Source of the DNA: Virgibacillus ndiopensis
Lineage (GTDB): Bacteria; Bacillota; Bacilli; Bacillales; Amphibacillaceae
Direction of reading: 5' to 3'
Assembly: GCF_900187325.1 (NCBI RefSeq)
Contig: NZ_FZMZ01000004.1
Span: forward strand, 682,001 to 746,000
DNA: 64,000 nucleotides
The notes beneath the pieces are model-generated. The model was not told where the DNA came from. It saw nothing but the letters and a program-made list of their open reading frames with translations, and searched no databases. Of this stretch, positions 1 through 8,259 are shown piece by piece. Position 1 is the stretch's first letter. Each line of letters opens with the position of its first letter. Both the position numbers and the translations under genes were made by a program.

Positions 1-325
1 CACCACGATATGCTGTTTTTATCGAAAGTAGACGTACTTCACATGGAGAAGCATCTTCAGGTAAATAGTCATCAAGGTTAGCAAGCTTTTGATCTAAGGA
101 AAAAGGACGTTTTCCATTAACAGAAATCATACCAATGACCTCATCTTTCTTTTTTGCAATTATATATGTATTCTCATCGTTAAAACGGTCGATTAATTTT
201 CGTTCCTCATTTGATTCATGTTGTGGAATTTCCTCAACGAAAGTCTTGTAATTTAATTGATGAATTTGATCCATCTCATCAGCACGATCTGCGATTTTAT
301 ACAAAAATTGTGTAGTATGACTCAT
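1..325 (-). CDS. GNAT-fold acyltransferase (partial, C-terminus outside window)
   Basis: The first ~108 residues read MSHTTQFLYKIADRAD..., with LNYKTFVEEIPQH near the N-terminus and CEVRLLSIKTAYRG at the window edge. The latter looks like the strand and pyrophosphate-loop region of the GNAT/LuxI/FeeM fold. The ATG overlaps the stop of the upstream plsY-like gene as ATGA, so the two are probably translationally coupled. Family members with this N-terminus are annotated as GNAT acetyltransferases; whether the donor is acetyl-CoA or a longer acyl chain cannot be told. The gene is cut by the window edge, not broken. Confidence 0.75.
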   Translation of the reverse strand, partial: MSHTTQFLYKIADRADEMDQIHQLNYKTFVEEIPQHESNEERKLIDRFNDENTYIIAKKKDEVIGMISVNGKRPFSLDQKLANLDDYLPEDASPCEVRLLSIKTAYRG

Positions 326-882
326 CTCAAATCCCCATTTCTATGTACAAGTATAACGATTGATAGCATTACTAAAAATATTCCTGCCAGCATAAATCTT
401 GATACTATTAGTAATGTAACAGGAATAATGGAAAGACTAATTAAACCAACGATAGTAAAGCTTCTCTTAATCTTTAAACCTACTAACACCGTTAAACCAA
501 CTACTAGCAGTGTGATTGGTGCAAGTACTAAAGCGATAGCCAAATATACAACTACACCTTTTCCACCCCGGAACTGAAGTTGCACTGGCCAGATATGACC
601 AAGTAAAACTGCTAATGCTATACCCCCTAATAACAATCCAGTGATATCTAAGATATAAAATGCAATGGTTAATGGTACTACCGTTTTTAAAGCATCAATA
701 ATAACAGTATATACAAATGCGGAACGACCAAATATTCGTCCGGCATTTCTAGCACCTGCATTAGAACTTCCAAGTTCCCTGATATCTTTCTTTGAAACTA
801 ACTTTCCAACATAGTAAGCTCCATTCAGGCATCCAAATAAATAGGATATGCAAACAAAAATAACTTCTAGCAGAGACTTCAC
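322..882 (-). CDS. plsY: PlsY-like acyl-phosphate:glycerol-3-phosphate acyltransferase
   Basis: A 186-residue integral membrane protein with about five hydrophobic segments. PlsY motifs are visible: GSSNAGARNAGR at 38-49 (motif 1, where most PlsY have GxTN and here it is GARN), GHIWP at 95-99 and GGKGV at 106-110. PlsY transfers an acyl chain from acyl-phosphate to glycerol-3-phosphate, the first step of phospholipid synthesis. The overlap with a GNAT gene and the altered motif suggest a paralogue rather than the housekeeping copy. The GTG start sits directly against an AAGGGG sequence, so the true start may be a few codons downstream. Confidence 0.8.
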   Translation of the reverse strand: MKSLLEVIFVCISYLFGCLNGAYYVGKLVSKKDIRELGSSNAGARNAGRIFGRSAFVYTVIIDALKTVVPLTIAFYILDITGLLLGGIALAVLLGHIWPVQLQFRGGKGVVVYLAIALVLAPITLLVVGLTVLVGLKIKRSFTIVGLISLSIIPVTLLIVSRFMLAGIFLVMLSIVILVHRNGDLR

Positions 883-978
883 CCCTTACAATTATATTAA
901 CAAAACTTTCTACCATTATTTTAACATTAATATCCAATAAGGAATATGGGTTTCATTGATGATGATGACAATTCACAT

Positions 979-1200
979 AAGAAAAGCGCAAGCGCCCGTT
1001 TAGAGACTGCCAAGCAGGTGGTTCGGCGTTGCCGCGCAAAGCGGCGGTTTTAGTCGTAACATTCCTACGCAGGAGATAAAGGAAACTCGGATGAGTAGCG
1101 AATCGATGTTGACCTTATCATACGGAGATGAGGGGAAGTCCATCAGTCTCTGATCGCTGGAGCTGGACATTGGACATGGCCAACTCTGTAGAAAATTGAA
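979..1200. repeat. Intergenic repeat element, higher GC than surroundings
   Basis: The stretch begins AGAAAAGCGCAAGCGCCCG and ends around GCTGGAGCTGGACATTGG, with clearly higher GC than the flanking DNA and no convincing coding frame. From memory, sequences of this kind (GCGCAAGCGCCC ... GGAGCTGGAC) occur repeatedly between genes of Bacillaceae genomes. Copy number cannot be checked here. A 67-codon frame inside it on the minus strand has no ribosome binding site. Confidence 0.55.
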
Positions 1201-1202
1201 CA

Positions 1203-1242
1203 AAGCCTAAATTTTACTTTCTTACCTATTAAAAAAGGCTTA
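1203..1242 (-). terminator. Terminator-like hairpin after the DUF1697 remnant
   Basis: AAGCCT at one end and AGGCTT at the other bracket an A/T-rich loop containing runs of T on either strand. It sits just downstream of the decayed DUF1697 gene. The stem is short, so this is a modest call. Confidence 0.35.
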
Positions 1243-1258
1243 GAGAAGTACCCTAAGC

Positions 1259-1523
1259 TCATTTTCCTAAATGACTGGCTAATTTGGATTTGCGAATACT
1301 TTGGCGAAGAAGCAGATAAACTTCTTTATCCTTTATTTGAAACTCGTCTCCATTTTTAAAGCTATGTAGTTCGGCAATCCCTTCTTGGGAAGGTAAATCT
1401 GCAATATATGTTTTTACATTAGTTAGACCCATTGTTTCAAGTAATTGTCTCAAATCTGCCATCTTTAATTTATTATGTTCACCCAACGTTTATCCCACGT
1501 AGTAGAGCAACATAACTAGTCAT
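1259..1523 (-). pseudogene. DUF1697 family remnant (frameshifted and truncated)
   Basis: A good ribosome binding site (AAGGAGG) precedes ATG at 1523, and translation reads MTSYVALLRGINVG and then hits TGA. Shifting one base continues with EHNKLKMADLRQLL and ..TNVKTYI, the typical DUF1697 N-terminus. After TYI the sequence jumps to a C-terminal-like segment (LPSQEGIAEL...) and stops at HLGK. The family is usually about 180 residues; here about 88 codons remain. It is therefore a relic with one frameshift, an internal deletion and a lost C-terminus. Confidence 0.75.
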
Positions 1524-1564
1524 ATGAGAACCTCCTTCCTCATTTTTTGCTATATCTGTATTAC

Positions 1565-2074
1565 TTAAAAAGGCAACATCTTACGTAATATCCGTATTTG
1601 CCCCCTATGGTTTAGTTCATCTTCAAATACATGAAACCAAATGAAATAATTATTAGAGTTGTCATTTCCCCAAAGTCTTTCCTCATACAACCATTCATCA
1701 TCTCTTTGTTTCAGTTCTTTTAATGTTCTATTTCTAACTTGGTTTAACTTTTCAACATAAAACTCCAGAGGATTTCCGTTAATTTCAGCTCGTCCTAAAT
1801 CCCCAAGCTCATACGCAGCACCCCACTCAAACATTTCTTTTTGGTTAGGTTTTCGACTATCAAATATCTCAATTTGAAACCCTATTTCAACTGCAGCGAT
1901 ATGTAATAACAATGCCCCAATAGAATTACTTTCATCGTTGACTAAGTAATCAAGCTGTTCCGTGGTTAACCCTTTTACTGCATCTAGTGTCGTGTATCTG
2001 GCGTAATTCATCATTAAAATCAAATGTCCAATTTGTGGAGAGTATCCGTCTAACTCTGAAATTTTAAATTCCAT
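1565..2074 (-). CDS. DinB family protein
   Basis: A 169-residue protein with the DinB/YfiT four-helix layout. H58 (LLLHIAAVE) and the C-terminal HVFEDELNHRGQI segment (H148, H156) supply the histidine metal site. DinB-fold proteins bind divalent metal; some are bacillithiol- or mycothiol-dependent transferases, many have no known reaction. It has its own upstream region and no operon partner. A second, unrelated-looking DinB protein lies at 36661-37110. Confidence 0.85.
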   Translation of the reverse strand: MEFKISELDGYSPQIGHLILMMNYARYTTLDAVKGLTTEQLDYLVNDESNSIGALLLHIAAVEIGFQIEIFDSRKPNQKEMFEWGAAYELGDLGRAEINGNPLEFYVEKLNQVRNRTLKELKQRDDEWLYEERLWGNDNSNNYFIWFHVFEDELNHRGQIRILRKMLPF

Positions 2075-2265
2075 TGCATCGCTTCCAATCTATGTATTCA
2101 ATTGCCTCAAATTCTCCCTTATGTTATCAAGATTCTCCATAATGCTTAATCTAGTGGAAATGATGTGGAGTATCCTCATTGTAAAATAAAACGTATGCTC
2201 AATTACTAAAATGTGCTTTTCATATTTTAAACAACTCATTTACGTAACCATGTCTTTCTTCTTCC

Positions 2266-3102
2266 TTATTTTGTTTGCTTTGGCCGTAAAAATTGTGAAC
2301 GTTTAACTTCTTCGGTCATATCCACGTTAACACCATCATGTCTCACTAACTTGTAAACTTCTTCAATAATTAATTCGAGTTCTGTAATGCCGTCTATAGG
2401 ATGATGCTGAAATACTTCATCAAGACGCTCAGCAATTCTATCAGGAACAACTTTCATCAATTCCAACGAACGTTTCTGCCATTTGAAAGCCGGATGATGA
2501 ACATATACACGATTTAATCCAAATAAAAGTGCCATAATCTTCGTCTGCGTATCAACCATAATCCTATAAAGCATGAGCCAATCTTTTCGATCAAGCAATG
2601 CTTCTCGGTTATTCCAGCGATTACCCAAATCAATATTTTCTATAATCATTGCTTCTCTTAATGTGTCGGGATAGAACGCTACCTTCTCTTGTAATCTATC
2701 AACAGTCTTTTCACCTGTAAGTGCGATACCATCATGTATAGTTGCTACAAGGCACTGTTTGTCAAATCCTATATCTCCCTTAATTATTACATCCTCTATT
2801 ACATTATAGATAGTGTCGGTAAGAAAATTACTAATCTCCAACTTAACACCATTTGCAATGTACGTTTCCGACCATTCTTCATCCTCGTACGGATAAAAAT
2901 CGATAATGCTTCCATTAACGTTATGAATTGGCGCTTTTCTGTCCTCGTCCGTTGGTTCCTCTTTCCAAAGAACAAACAACTCTATATCAGAAAATGCATC
3001 ATCCCATCCCCGTGCAACTGACCCACCAAGCAGGACCGCCTCCACTTTAGGATTTTGGTTATATAAACTAGCCATATCTGAAGCTAATCGTTTCAATTCC
3101 AT
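2266..3102 (-). CDS. Nucleotidyltransferase-fold protein (MNT/aminoglycoside-type)
   Basis: 278 residues. The N-terminal Pol-beta-like nucleotidyltransferase signature is LLGGSVARGWDDAFSDIELF: GGS at 26-28, then D39 and E41 where most active enzymes have DxD. The remainder is alpha-helical (NRWNNREALLDRKDWL...) as in substrate-binding domains of antibiotic nucleotidyltransferases. The DxE variant could still bind metal. Substrate unknown. Monocistronic as far as visible. Confidence 0.75.
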   Translation of the reverse strand: MELKRLASDMASLYNQNPKVEAVLLGGSVARGWDDAFSDIELFVLWKEEPTDEDRKAPIHNVNGSIIDFYPYEDEEWSETYIANGVKLEISNFLTDTIYNVIEDVIIKGDIGFDKQCLVATIHDGIALTGEKTVDRLQEKVAFYPDTLREAMIIENIDLGNRWNNREALLDRKDWLMLYRIMVDTQTKIMALLFGLNRVYVHHPAFKWQKRSLELMKVVPDRIAERLDEVFQHHPIDGITELELIIEEVYKLVRHDGVNVDMTEEVKRSQFLRPKQTK

Positions 3103-3162
3103 TCCCTATCTCCCTCACGTAAACTTTTTAAAAAAAGATCCCTCCTATATAGAAGGACACTA

Positions 3163-3492
3163 CTAGGATACAGATGTGCCATTTTTCACTGGCTCATCTG
3201 GCCTTAATAGCACAACATCCCCATCCTCTGGAACACCACCTATAATCAAAACCTCAGACTTATAACCTGCAACACGCATTGGAGGAAAATTCACTACCCC
3301 AACTACCTGCTGACCAATAAGTTGTTCTGGTTCATATCTTCTTGTAATTTGTGCAGACGATTGTTTAATACCAATTTCCCCAAAATCTACTTCAAGTTTT
3401 ATTGCCGGTTTTCGTGCTTCTGGAAACGGTTCCGCTTTAATTACAGTTCCAACACGTATATCCAATTCCATAAAATCTTCAATAGTTGCCAT
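3163..3492 (-). CDS. csaA: CsaA, tRNA-binding-domain chaperone-like protein
   Basis: A 109-residue OB-fold protein matching CsaA over its length: [24 protein letters not shown] at the start, [11 protein letters not shown] in the middle and [14 protein letters not shown] near the end. CsaA is described in B. subtilis as a dimeric, chaperone-like, secretion-associated protein related to the C-terminal domain of methionyl-tRNA synthetase. Preceded by AGGAGG at a normal distance (TTAGGAGGCAAAAAC-ATG). Confidence 0.92.
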   Translation of the reverse strand: MATIEDFMELDIRVGTVIKAEPFPEARKPAIKLEVDFGEIGIKQSSAQITRRYEPEQLIGQQVVGVVNFPPMRVAGYKSEVLIIGGVPEDGDVVLLRPDEPVKNGTSVS

Positions 3493-3603
3493 GTTTTTGC
3501 CTCCTAATTTCTTTTATATATAATATTATTTCTATTAAATAACTTTAATTCCTTCAAAAAAAGCACAATTCTTCCAATAGAATTGCACCTGTACGAGTCA
3601 CTA

Positions 3604-3705
3604 TCATTGATTATATTTTCTATTCCTTCTTTTATTGATAAACTTTCTTATAATTGGGTAAATAATTGGTCCATATTTTATTAGTCGTCTTATCAAGCGT
3701 CCCAT
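3604..3705 (-). CDS. Small cationic protein, 33 aa
   Basis: A short ORF in an otherwise empty 460-bp gap. ATG at 3705 is preceded by GGGAGATTTAAC. The product starts MGRLIRRLIKYGPIIYPII and ends KFINKRRNRKYNQ: a hydrophobic/aromatic centre between arginine- and lysine-rich ends. The GPIIYPI core and basic tail resemble small uncharacterised Bacillaceae proteins I recall, but I cannot name a family. It could bind membrane or nucleic acid. Confidence 0.6.
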   Translation of the reverse strand: MGRLIRRLIKYGPIIYPIIRKFINKRRNRKYNQ

Positions 3706-3956
3706 GTTAAATCTCCCGTCTAAATTATAGGTTTATTACCTTTATAATTCCTTATACATAAGATTTTTAAACAACTAGCATAAATATAGTTATTATCAAT
3801 CCTGGAACCTATCTTCAAATCATATTGGACACCTAAGTTAATGGTATCCTTTCTATAAGACATTGCAATTAAAAAATAAATATTCTCCCTCTTCTCTAAA
3901 TACCACTTGCAAAGAAATAGGTTTTATAATACAAGCTCTTTAAGTAGCGGCCTAAT

Positions 3957-4850
3957 TTACGCCTCTAACTGTCCAATTAAATCCGATATCATTTTAGATA
4001 GTTGATTGACTTCATGTTCATAATCTGATTGTTCAACAGCATGCAACAGTGACATTAAAACACTTTCCATTAAAAATGTACGTGGGTTATCCACTTGCAC
4101 CTCGTTTAATAAAAACTGAATATAATCGGTTTTTTTCGAACCGCTACTTTCCTCTCCAACTTTATCAACAAGTCTTTCCAATTGAACAATTATCTGCTTT
4201 TTCATTTTATCGCTATTAGTTTTTCCCGAATCGAATGATATAGGAAGCCAATTCTCAGGAAAGAAGACCTCTTTTGATTGCACTTGCTCCTTAATCATCG
4301 GCTTCATCCGATTTAGTGCAAACTGAATAACTTCTTCAGATGAAATTTCTTTATTTGTTCCTAATTTCCAAATATGCATTAAATGATGGACTATTCCTAG
4401 CAGCATAACGGCTTGATCCAAAGCATAAAGTTTGTTGTCGAGATTGAAAAGTTCTTTCATTCGTTTCGAAATCCATTGCAATTCTGTAATATGTTGTTCT
4501 TTCATAAAAGTTTTTAAATCAATATCATCTGAAAATGAAACAGATTCAAAAAGCGCCATTATGTTATGTTGGCGATTCATATCCATTCGAACGGCAATTT
4601 GAGCGACAAAAACTTTCTCATCATCTTTTTCCTTGCCATGACCAAGCTCTCTTCTTTTTTGGTCACCTTCTTCTGTTACAGATTCTAAGATTGCCATAAG
4701 ACACTCATTTTTCGATGTAAAGTAATTATAAAAGGTTCCTTTTGCTACATTTGCACCATCTAAAATATCCTGAATAGAGGTGGATGCAAATCCTTTTTCG
4801 ATAAATAAACGGTGTGCAGCATCTATTATTTGTTTCTTTTTAGCGTTCAT
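3957..4850 (-). CDS. TetR/AcrR family regulator of the adjacent exporter
   Basis: 297 residues. The N-terminal helix-turn-helix is clear (AAHRLFIEKGF, then NVAKGTFYNYFTSKNECL at about 33-50). TetR proteins are usually about 190-220 residues, so the C-terminal ligand/dimer region is longer than usual. It is divergent from a DHA2 drug exporter with a 169-bp shared intergenic region that contains a palindrome in the exporter promoter. Repression of the exporter relieved by a transported compound is the likely circuit (inference). Confidence 0.88.
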   Translation of the reverse strand: MNAKKKQIIDAAHRLFIEKGFASTSIQDILDGANVAKGTFYNYFTSKNECLMAILESVTEEGDQKRRELGHGKEKDDEKVFVAQIAVRMDMNRQHNIMALFESVSFSDDIDLKTFMKEQHITELQWISKRMKELFNLDNKLYALDQAVMLLGIVHHLMHIWKLGTNKEISSEEVIQFALNRMKPMIKEQVQSKEVFFPENWLPISFDSGKTNSDKMKKQIIVQLERLVDKVGEESSGSKKTDYIQFLLNEVQVDNPRTFLMESVLMSLLHAVEQSDYEHEVNQLSKMISDLIGQLEA

Positions 4851-4941
4851 AATATCCCCTTTTTGTAACGTTAGTCTACCTTAGATTTTATGTCATAAAC
4901 CTTTATATATCAAATATTTTAATTGAAATCGTTTTTAGGGG

Positions 4942-4970
4942 TTGATATTTTTATACTATCGGTATAGAAT
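4942..4970 (+). promoter_or_regulatory. Exporter promoter with embedded operator-like palindrome
   Basis: TTGATA (4942-4947) and TAGAAT (4965-4970) are separated by 17 bp. TATAC-TATCG-GTATA (4952-4966) is an inverted repeat in the spacer and overlaps the -10 box, the position expected for a repressor operator. The divergent TetR-family gene is the obvious candidate to bind it. Confidence 0.6.
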
Positions 4971-5019
4971 ACTTAAGTACTAAATTAAAGGATTAATCGA
5001 AAGAAGGAATGAAACGAAT

Positions 5020-6561
5020 ATGTCTGAATCAAGTTCTATTCAAAATAAACCACCCTATGGTATGATTGCCGTTTTATTTATTGGTGCATTTGTCGCCATT
5101 TTAAATGAGACACTTCTTAATGTTGCACTTCCATCTATAATGGAAGAATTCGAAGTTAATGCAACAGCTGTCCAATGGTTGTCAACGGGGTATATGCTTA
5201 TCAATGGGATCTTAATTCCTGCGAGTGCATTTTTAATTCAGCGTTTTACTAATAGAAAATTACTTATTACCGCACTGGTATTGTTCACTTCAGGAACATT
5301 ACTTGCAAGTTTAGCACCAACATTCGGGGTTTTACTTGCAGCAAGAATGATTCAAGCATCAGGGTCAGCTATCATGATGCCACTGTTAATGAATGTAATG
5401 TTGACAGCATTCCCAGTAGAAAAACGAGGTGCTGCAATGGGTACATTTGGCCTTGTCATGATTGTAGCACCAGCTCTTGGACCAACAACATCAGGCTGGA
5501 TCATTGAACATTACAGTTGGAGAATGTTGTTTGATATCGTATTACCGATTTCTGCATTAACACTTATTTTTGCGATATTCAAATCAAAAAATGTTACACC
5601 CCAACGAGCTATAAAACTTGATGTTATATCAATTATTTTATCAAGTTTAGGTTTTGGAGGACTTCTTTATGGATTCAGCTCTGCTGGAGACAAAGGATGG
5701 GATAGTCCTTTAGTATACGGTACAATTATAATTGGAGTAGTTGCCATTGTAAGTTTCATCTTACGTCAATTACGTATGGATGATCCAATGTTAGAATTCC
5801 GGATTTTCAAATATCCAATGTTCGCATTGTCATCAGCAATTTCAATGGTTATCGCAATTGCGATGTTCTCTGCTATGATTTTGATGCCAATCTATGTGCA
5901 AACGATTCGAGGTATTTCACCTATGGAATCAGGGTTACTCATGCTTCCAGGTGCTTTGGTGATGGGGATCATGTCCCCAATCACAGGTAAACTATTTGAT
6001 AAATACGGGGCACGTACATTAGCTGTTATTGGTTTAACGGTTACAATTGTAACAACGTACTATTTCAGTAAAATTGATATGCATACTTCATACGCAAATC
6101 TTGTATGGCTTTATACTTTCCGCATGTTTGGTATATCAATGGTCATGATGCCAGTTATGACAAACGGATTGAACCAACTTGCAATGAAAGACAATCCACA
6201 CGGAACTGCAATGAACAATACGTTACAACAGGTATCAGGTGCAATTGGATCTGCGTTGCTAATTACGGTTATGAACAACCGTACGGAATCTGAAGCTAAA
6301 GACTTAGCTGCTGATGCTATGGCTAATTTAGACCCAAACGCTGCACAACCATCAGCACAAGCAACTGCTGAAATCGGGCAACAGATTATGAATGAGGCAA
6401 TGTTGCATGGAATCAATTTTACCTTTTTCGTTTCAACATTAATCGCAACTGTTGCACTTATCTTGGCCTTTTTCATTAAGAGGGTAAAACCTCATCATGT
6501 TGATAAGGTTAATGAAGATGCAGTTGTAGATCTTGCGAAAGTAGCTACAGAGACTAGATAA
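5020..6561 (+). CDS. DHA2-family MFS drug:H+ antiporter (EmrB/QacA type)
   Basis: 513 residues with about 14 hydrophobic segments, the DHA2 size. It opens AVLFIGAFVAILNETLLNVALPSI (DHA2 motif D1 region), has QRFTNRKLL as the TM2-3 loop and GLVMIVAPALGPTTSGWI as antiporter motif C at about 145-162. This family exports lincosamides, lipophilic cations and similar compounds in exchange for protons (LmrB, MdeA, QacA). The tail after TM14 is short and charged. Divergent from a TetR regulator. Confidence 0.92.
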   Translation: MSESSSIQNKPPYGMIAVLFIGAFVAILNETLLNVALPSIMEEFEVNATAVQWLSTGYMLINGILIPASAFLIQRFTNRKLLITALVLFTSGTLLASLAPTFGVLLAARMIQASGSAIMMPLLMNVMLTAFPVEKRGAAMGTFGLVMIVAPALGPTTSGWIIEHYSWRMLFDIVLPISALTLIFAIFKSKNVTPQRAIKLDVISIILSSLGFGGLLYGFSSAGDKGWDSPLVYGTIIIGVVAIVSFILRQLRMDDPMLEFRIFKYPMFALSSAISMVIAIAMFSAMILMPIYVQTIRGISPMESGLLMLPGALVMGIMSPITGKLFDKYGARTLAVIGLTVTIVTTYYFSKIDMHTSYANLVWLYTFRMFGISMVMMPVMTNGLNQLAMKDNPHGTAMNNTLQQVSGAIGSALLITVMNNRTESEAKDLAADAMANLDPNAAQPSAQATAEIGQQIMNEAMLHGINFTFFVSTLIATVALILAFFIKRVKPHHVDKVNEDAVVDLAKVATETR

Positions 6562-6575
6562 TTGATCATCAAAAG

Positions 6576-6613
6576 AGGGCGTCCTTAGCAATTTTGCTAA
6601 GAACACCCTTTTT
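6576..6613 (+). terminator. Rho-independent terminator of the exporter
   Basis: GGGCGTCCTTAGCAA pairs with TTGCTAAGAACACCC across a T loop, followed by TTTTT. It lies just after the exporter stop. Confidence 0.88.
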
Positions 6614-6630
6614 CTGCTTAAGTTCCATTA

Positions 6631-6918
6631 TTAGTGACGATTTTTCAATTGCTTTTTACTTTTGAATCGAATAATAAAGGAATCAATTATTAATCCATAA
6701 ATAAGGAATGTAAAGAAGTGGACGACATAGGAGGTAGCTTGTAATTTGTTTTCCTGTACATTAACCATCCAATTACTATAAGGTTCCATGTTAATAACCT
6801 CATTTAATACAGGATTTAGTTTTATAAGTAGAACATTGTTATCATCATAACCCAATATATTATATATAATGATCATCAAACTTATTATCGACAGCCAAAA
6901 AGAAAACAATTTCAACAT
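6631..6918 (-). CDS. Two-TM membrane protein, unknown function
   Basis: I place the start at ATG 6918 because AGGGGTGATATTC lies directly upstream. An upstream in-frame TTG at 7101 has no ribosome binding site. The 95-residue product begins MLKLFSFWLSIISLMIII, has an extracytoplasmic-looking middle (MEPYSNWMVNVQENK) and a second helix (VHFFTFLIYGLIIDSFII), then a basic tail. The topology recalls YfzA-like small Bacillus proteins, but I do not assert it. Confidence 0.6.
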   Translation of the reverse strand: MLKLFSFWLSIISLMIIIYNILGYDDNNVLLIKLNPVLNEVINMEPYSNWMVNVQENKLQATSYVVHFFTFLIYGLIIDSFIIRFKSKKQLKNRH

Positions 6919-7102
6919 GAATATCACCCCTGTAATCATTATATTGCTGTTCAAGACAGAACGTTTCAGATTTCTACCTAAAAAACGAACATATCTTAAA
7001 AGCTGATTATAGGATGATGATTTCCATGAGTTAGTATTTTCTATAAATTTGTCATCCAACCGATAAATATAGGTGTCGCCAACAACAATATTGATACGCA
7101 AA

Positions 7103-7342
7103 TTAATGTCTTGGTAATGTTCTTTGGTAATTTTTCTCTCCCCTTACCCTTGACCATCCCGAAAACTGCAATTTATTTCTATATAAAACAAAGAGTAGAG
7201 TATAAATACCAATAGCTCCGCCCCATTGATACTCTTGGATATCAGTGTTTATTGAGTAAACTTCTCCTAATATCAGCCAAGCTAAAGCACCAAGTATGGC
7301 AAATATAAAAATGATCCGAAGTAATTCTAGTACAACTTTCAT
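7103..7342 (-). CDS. Small two-TM protein, conserved hypothetical
   Basis: About 79 residues from the MKVVLELLRI start (an ATG three codons earlier sits too close to the GGAATG ribosome binding site). Two hydrophobic helices are separated by a short loop (EVYSINTDIQEYQWGG) and followed by YRNKLQFSGWSR and a basic tail. I recall similar proteins in Bacillaceae with the LYRNKLQFSGWY ending but no function. The next gene downstream may share its transcript. Confidence 0.6.
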   Translation of the reverse strand: MKVVLELLRIIFIFAILGALAWLILGEVYSINTDIQEYQWGGAIGIYTLLFVLYRNKLQFSGWSRVRGEKNYQRTLPRH

Positions 7343-7371
7343 GATTATCATTCCAAATCTTAATTTTTACT

Positions 7372-8208
7372 TTAAAGTGCCATTGCTATAATTTTATTGC
7401 AGTATTCTTCATTTTCATCGATTCCGACAAGTTTACTTAGGTACTTATTTATTCTAAGAAACTCAGGAATCATACTTTTCATTGTTTCCATTATATTTAC
7501 ACTATCACGATCACAGTTCCAATTAACTAATAAAGATAATTGCCACTTGTTTAGCTGACTTCTTTCCCCTTCTATTTTTGACCACACTCCATAAGAACTT
7601 TCTAGATGCTTTTCCATTTCCATATACCAACCATATGCGATAAGCCAGCGAACCCTGTCCAAATTTGCTAATGCATAATACATTTCTTCCCTCATTACCG
7701 AACGATATGTTTCATGAACAAATGCAAATACTTTCCCCTTCCAAAATTCAACTTCTTCTTGGGTAGGTCTATAAGCTAGCTTCACCGATTCCTTAATAAC
7801 TTTACTTATAATGTTATGTTTATCGTAGTGCGCATAAACTCCTTGTAACCAAATTGATGGTTGTAACTCAGCAGGAGATTGATACCAAGTATCCATTTTT
7901 ACAAAGCATTCATAATGTGTGACGATAACTGAAGAAGTATTAGACCCTTCATTAAATAAGACATCCCCCCATTTTTTAGATCTGTCGCGTTTATTTTTAA
8001 TAAAGTCTCTTTTCGTTTCTGGAGTTACGATAATATGAAGGTCAATATCAGAATAGTTATCAAAATTTCCTTTAGCCAAAGAACCACTTTGATAAATGCC
8101 TAACACATTTTCATCGTTGCTCAAATCATTTAATGCATTTTCTAAAAGTTTACTACGATGTTTTGGTAGTTCCGAATCACGTTTATAATGTCTTGATACA
8201 AATCCCAC
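7372..8208 (-). CDS. Nucleotidyltransferase domain protein, AadK-like size
   Basis: 278 residues. SGSLAKGNFDNYSDIDLHII at 41-60 is the nucleotidyltransferase signature with the DxD pair at D54/D56 intact, unlike the protein at 2266-3102. The rest is helical with many tryptophans, similar in layout to aminoglycoside 6-adenylyltransferases and their uncharacterised relatives. Antibiotic modification is possible but not shown. Confidence 0.75.
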   Translation of the reverse strand: MGFVSRHYKRDSELPKHRSKLLENALNDLSNDENVLGIYQSGSLAKGNFDNYSDIDLHIIVTPETKRDFIKNKRDRSKKWGDVLFNEGSNTSSVIVTHYECFVKMDTWYQSPAELQPSIWLQGVYAHYDKHNIISKVIKESVKLAYRPTQEEVEFWKGKVFAFVHETYRSVMREEMYYALANLDRVRWLIAYGWYMEMEKHLESSYGVWSKIEGERSQLNKWQLSLLVNWNCDRDSVNIMETMKSMIPEFLRINKYLSKLVGIDENEEYCNKIIAMAL

Positions 8209-8259
8209 ACAATTATTAACATCTCCTTAAATTCATTTTTACCATGTAATAAAGCATCG

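Noticed and set aside
257-577. 106-codon plus-strand ORF
   Set aside because: Antisense to the PlsY-like and GNAT genes, whose motifs are clear; no ribosome binding site.
1000-1203. 67-codon minus-strand ORF
   Set aside because: Lies wholly inside the GC-rich intergenic repeat; no ribosome binding site.
6919-7101. N-terminal extension of the 95-residue membrane protein from a TTG
   Set aside because: No ribosome binding site at the TTG, while AGGGGTGAT precedes the inner ATG at 6918.
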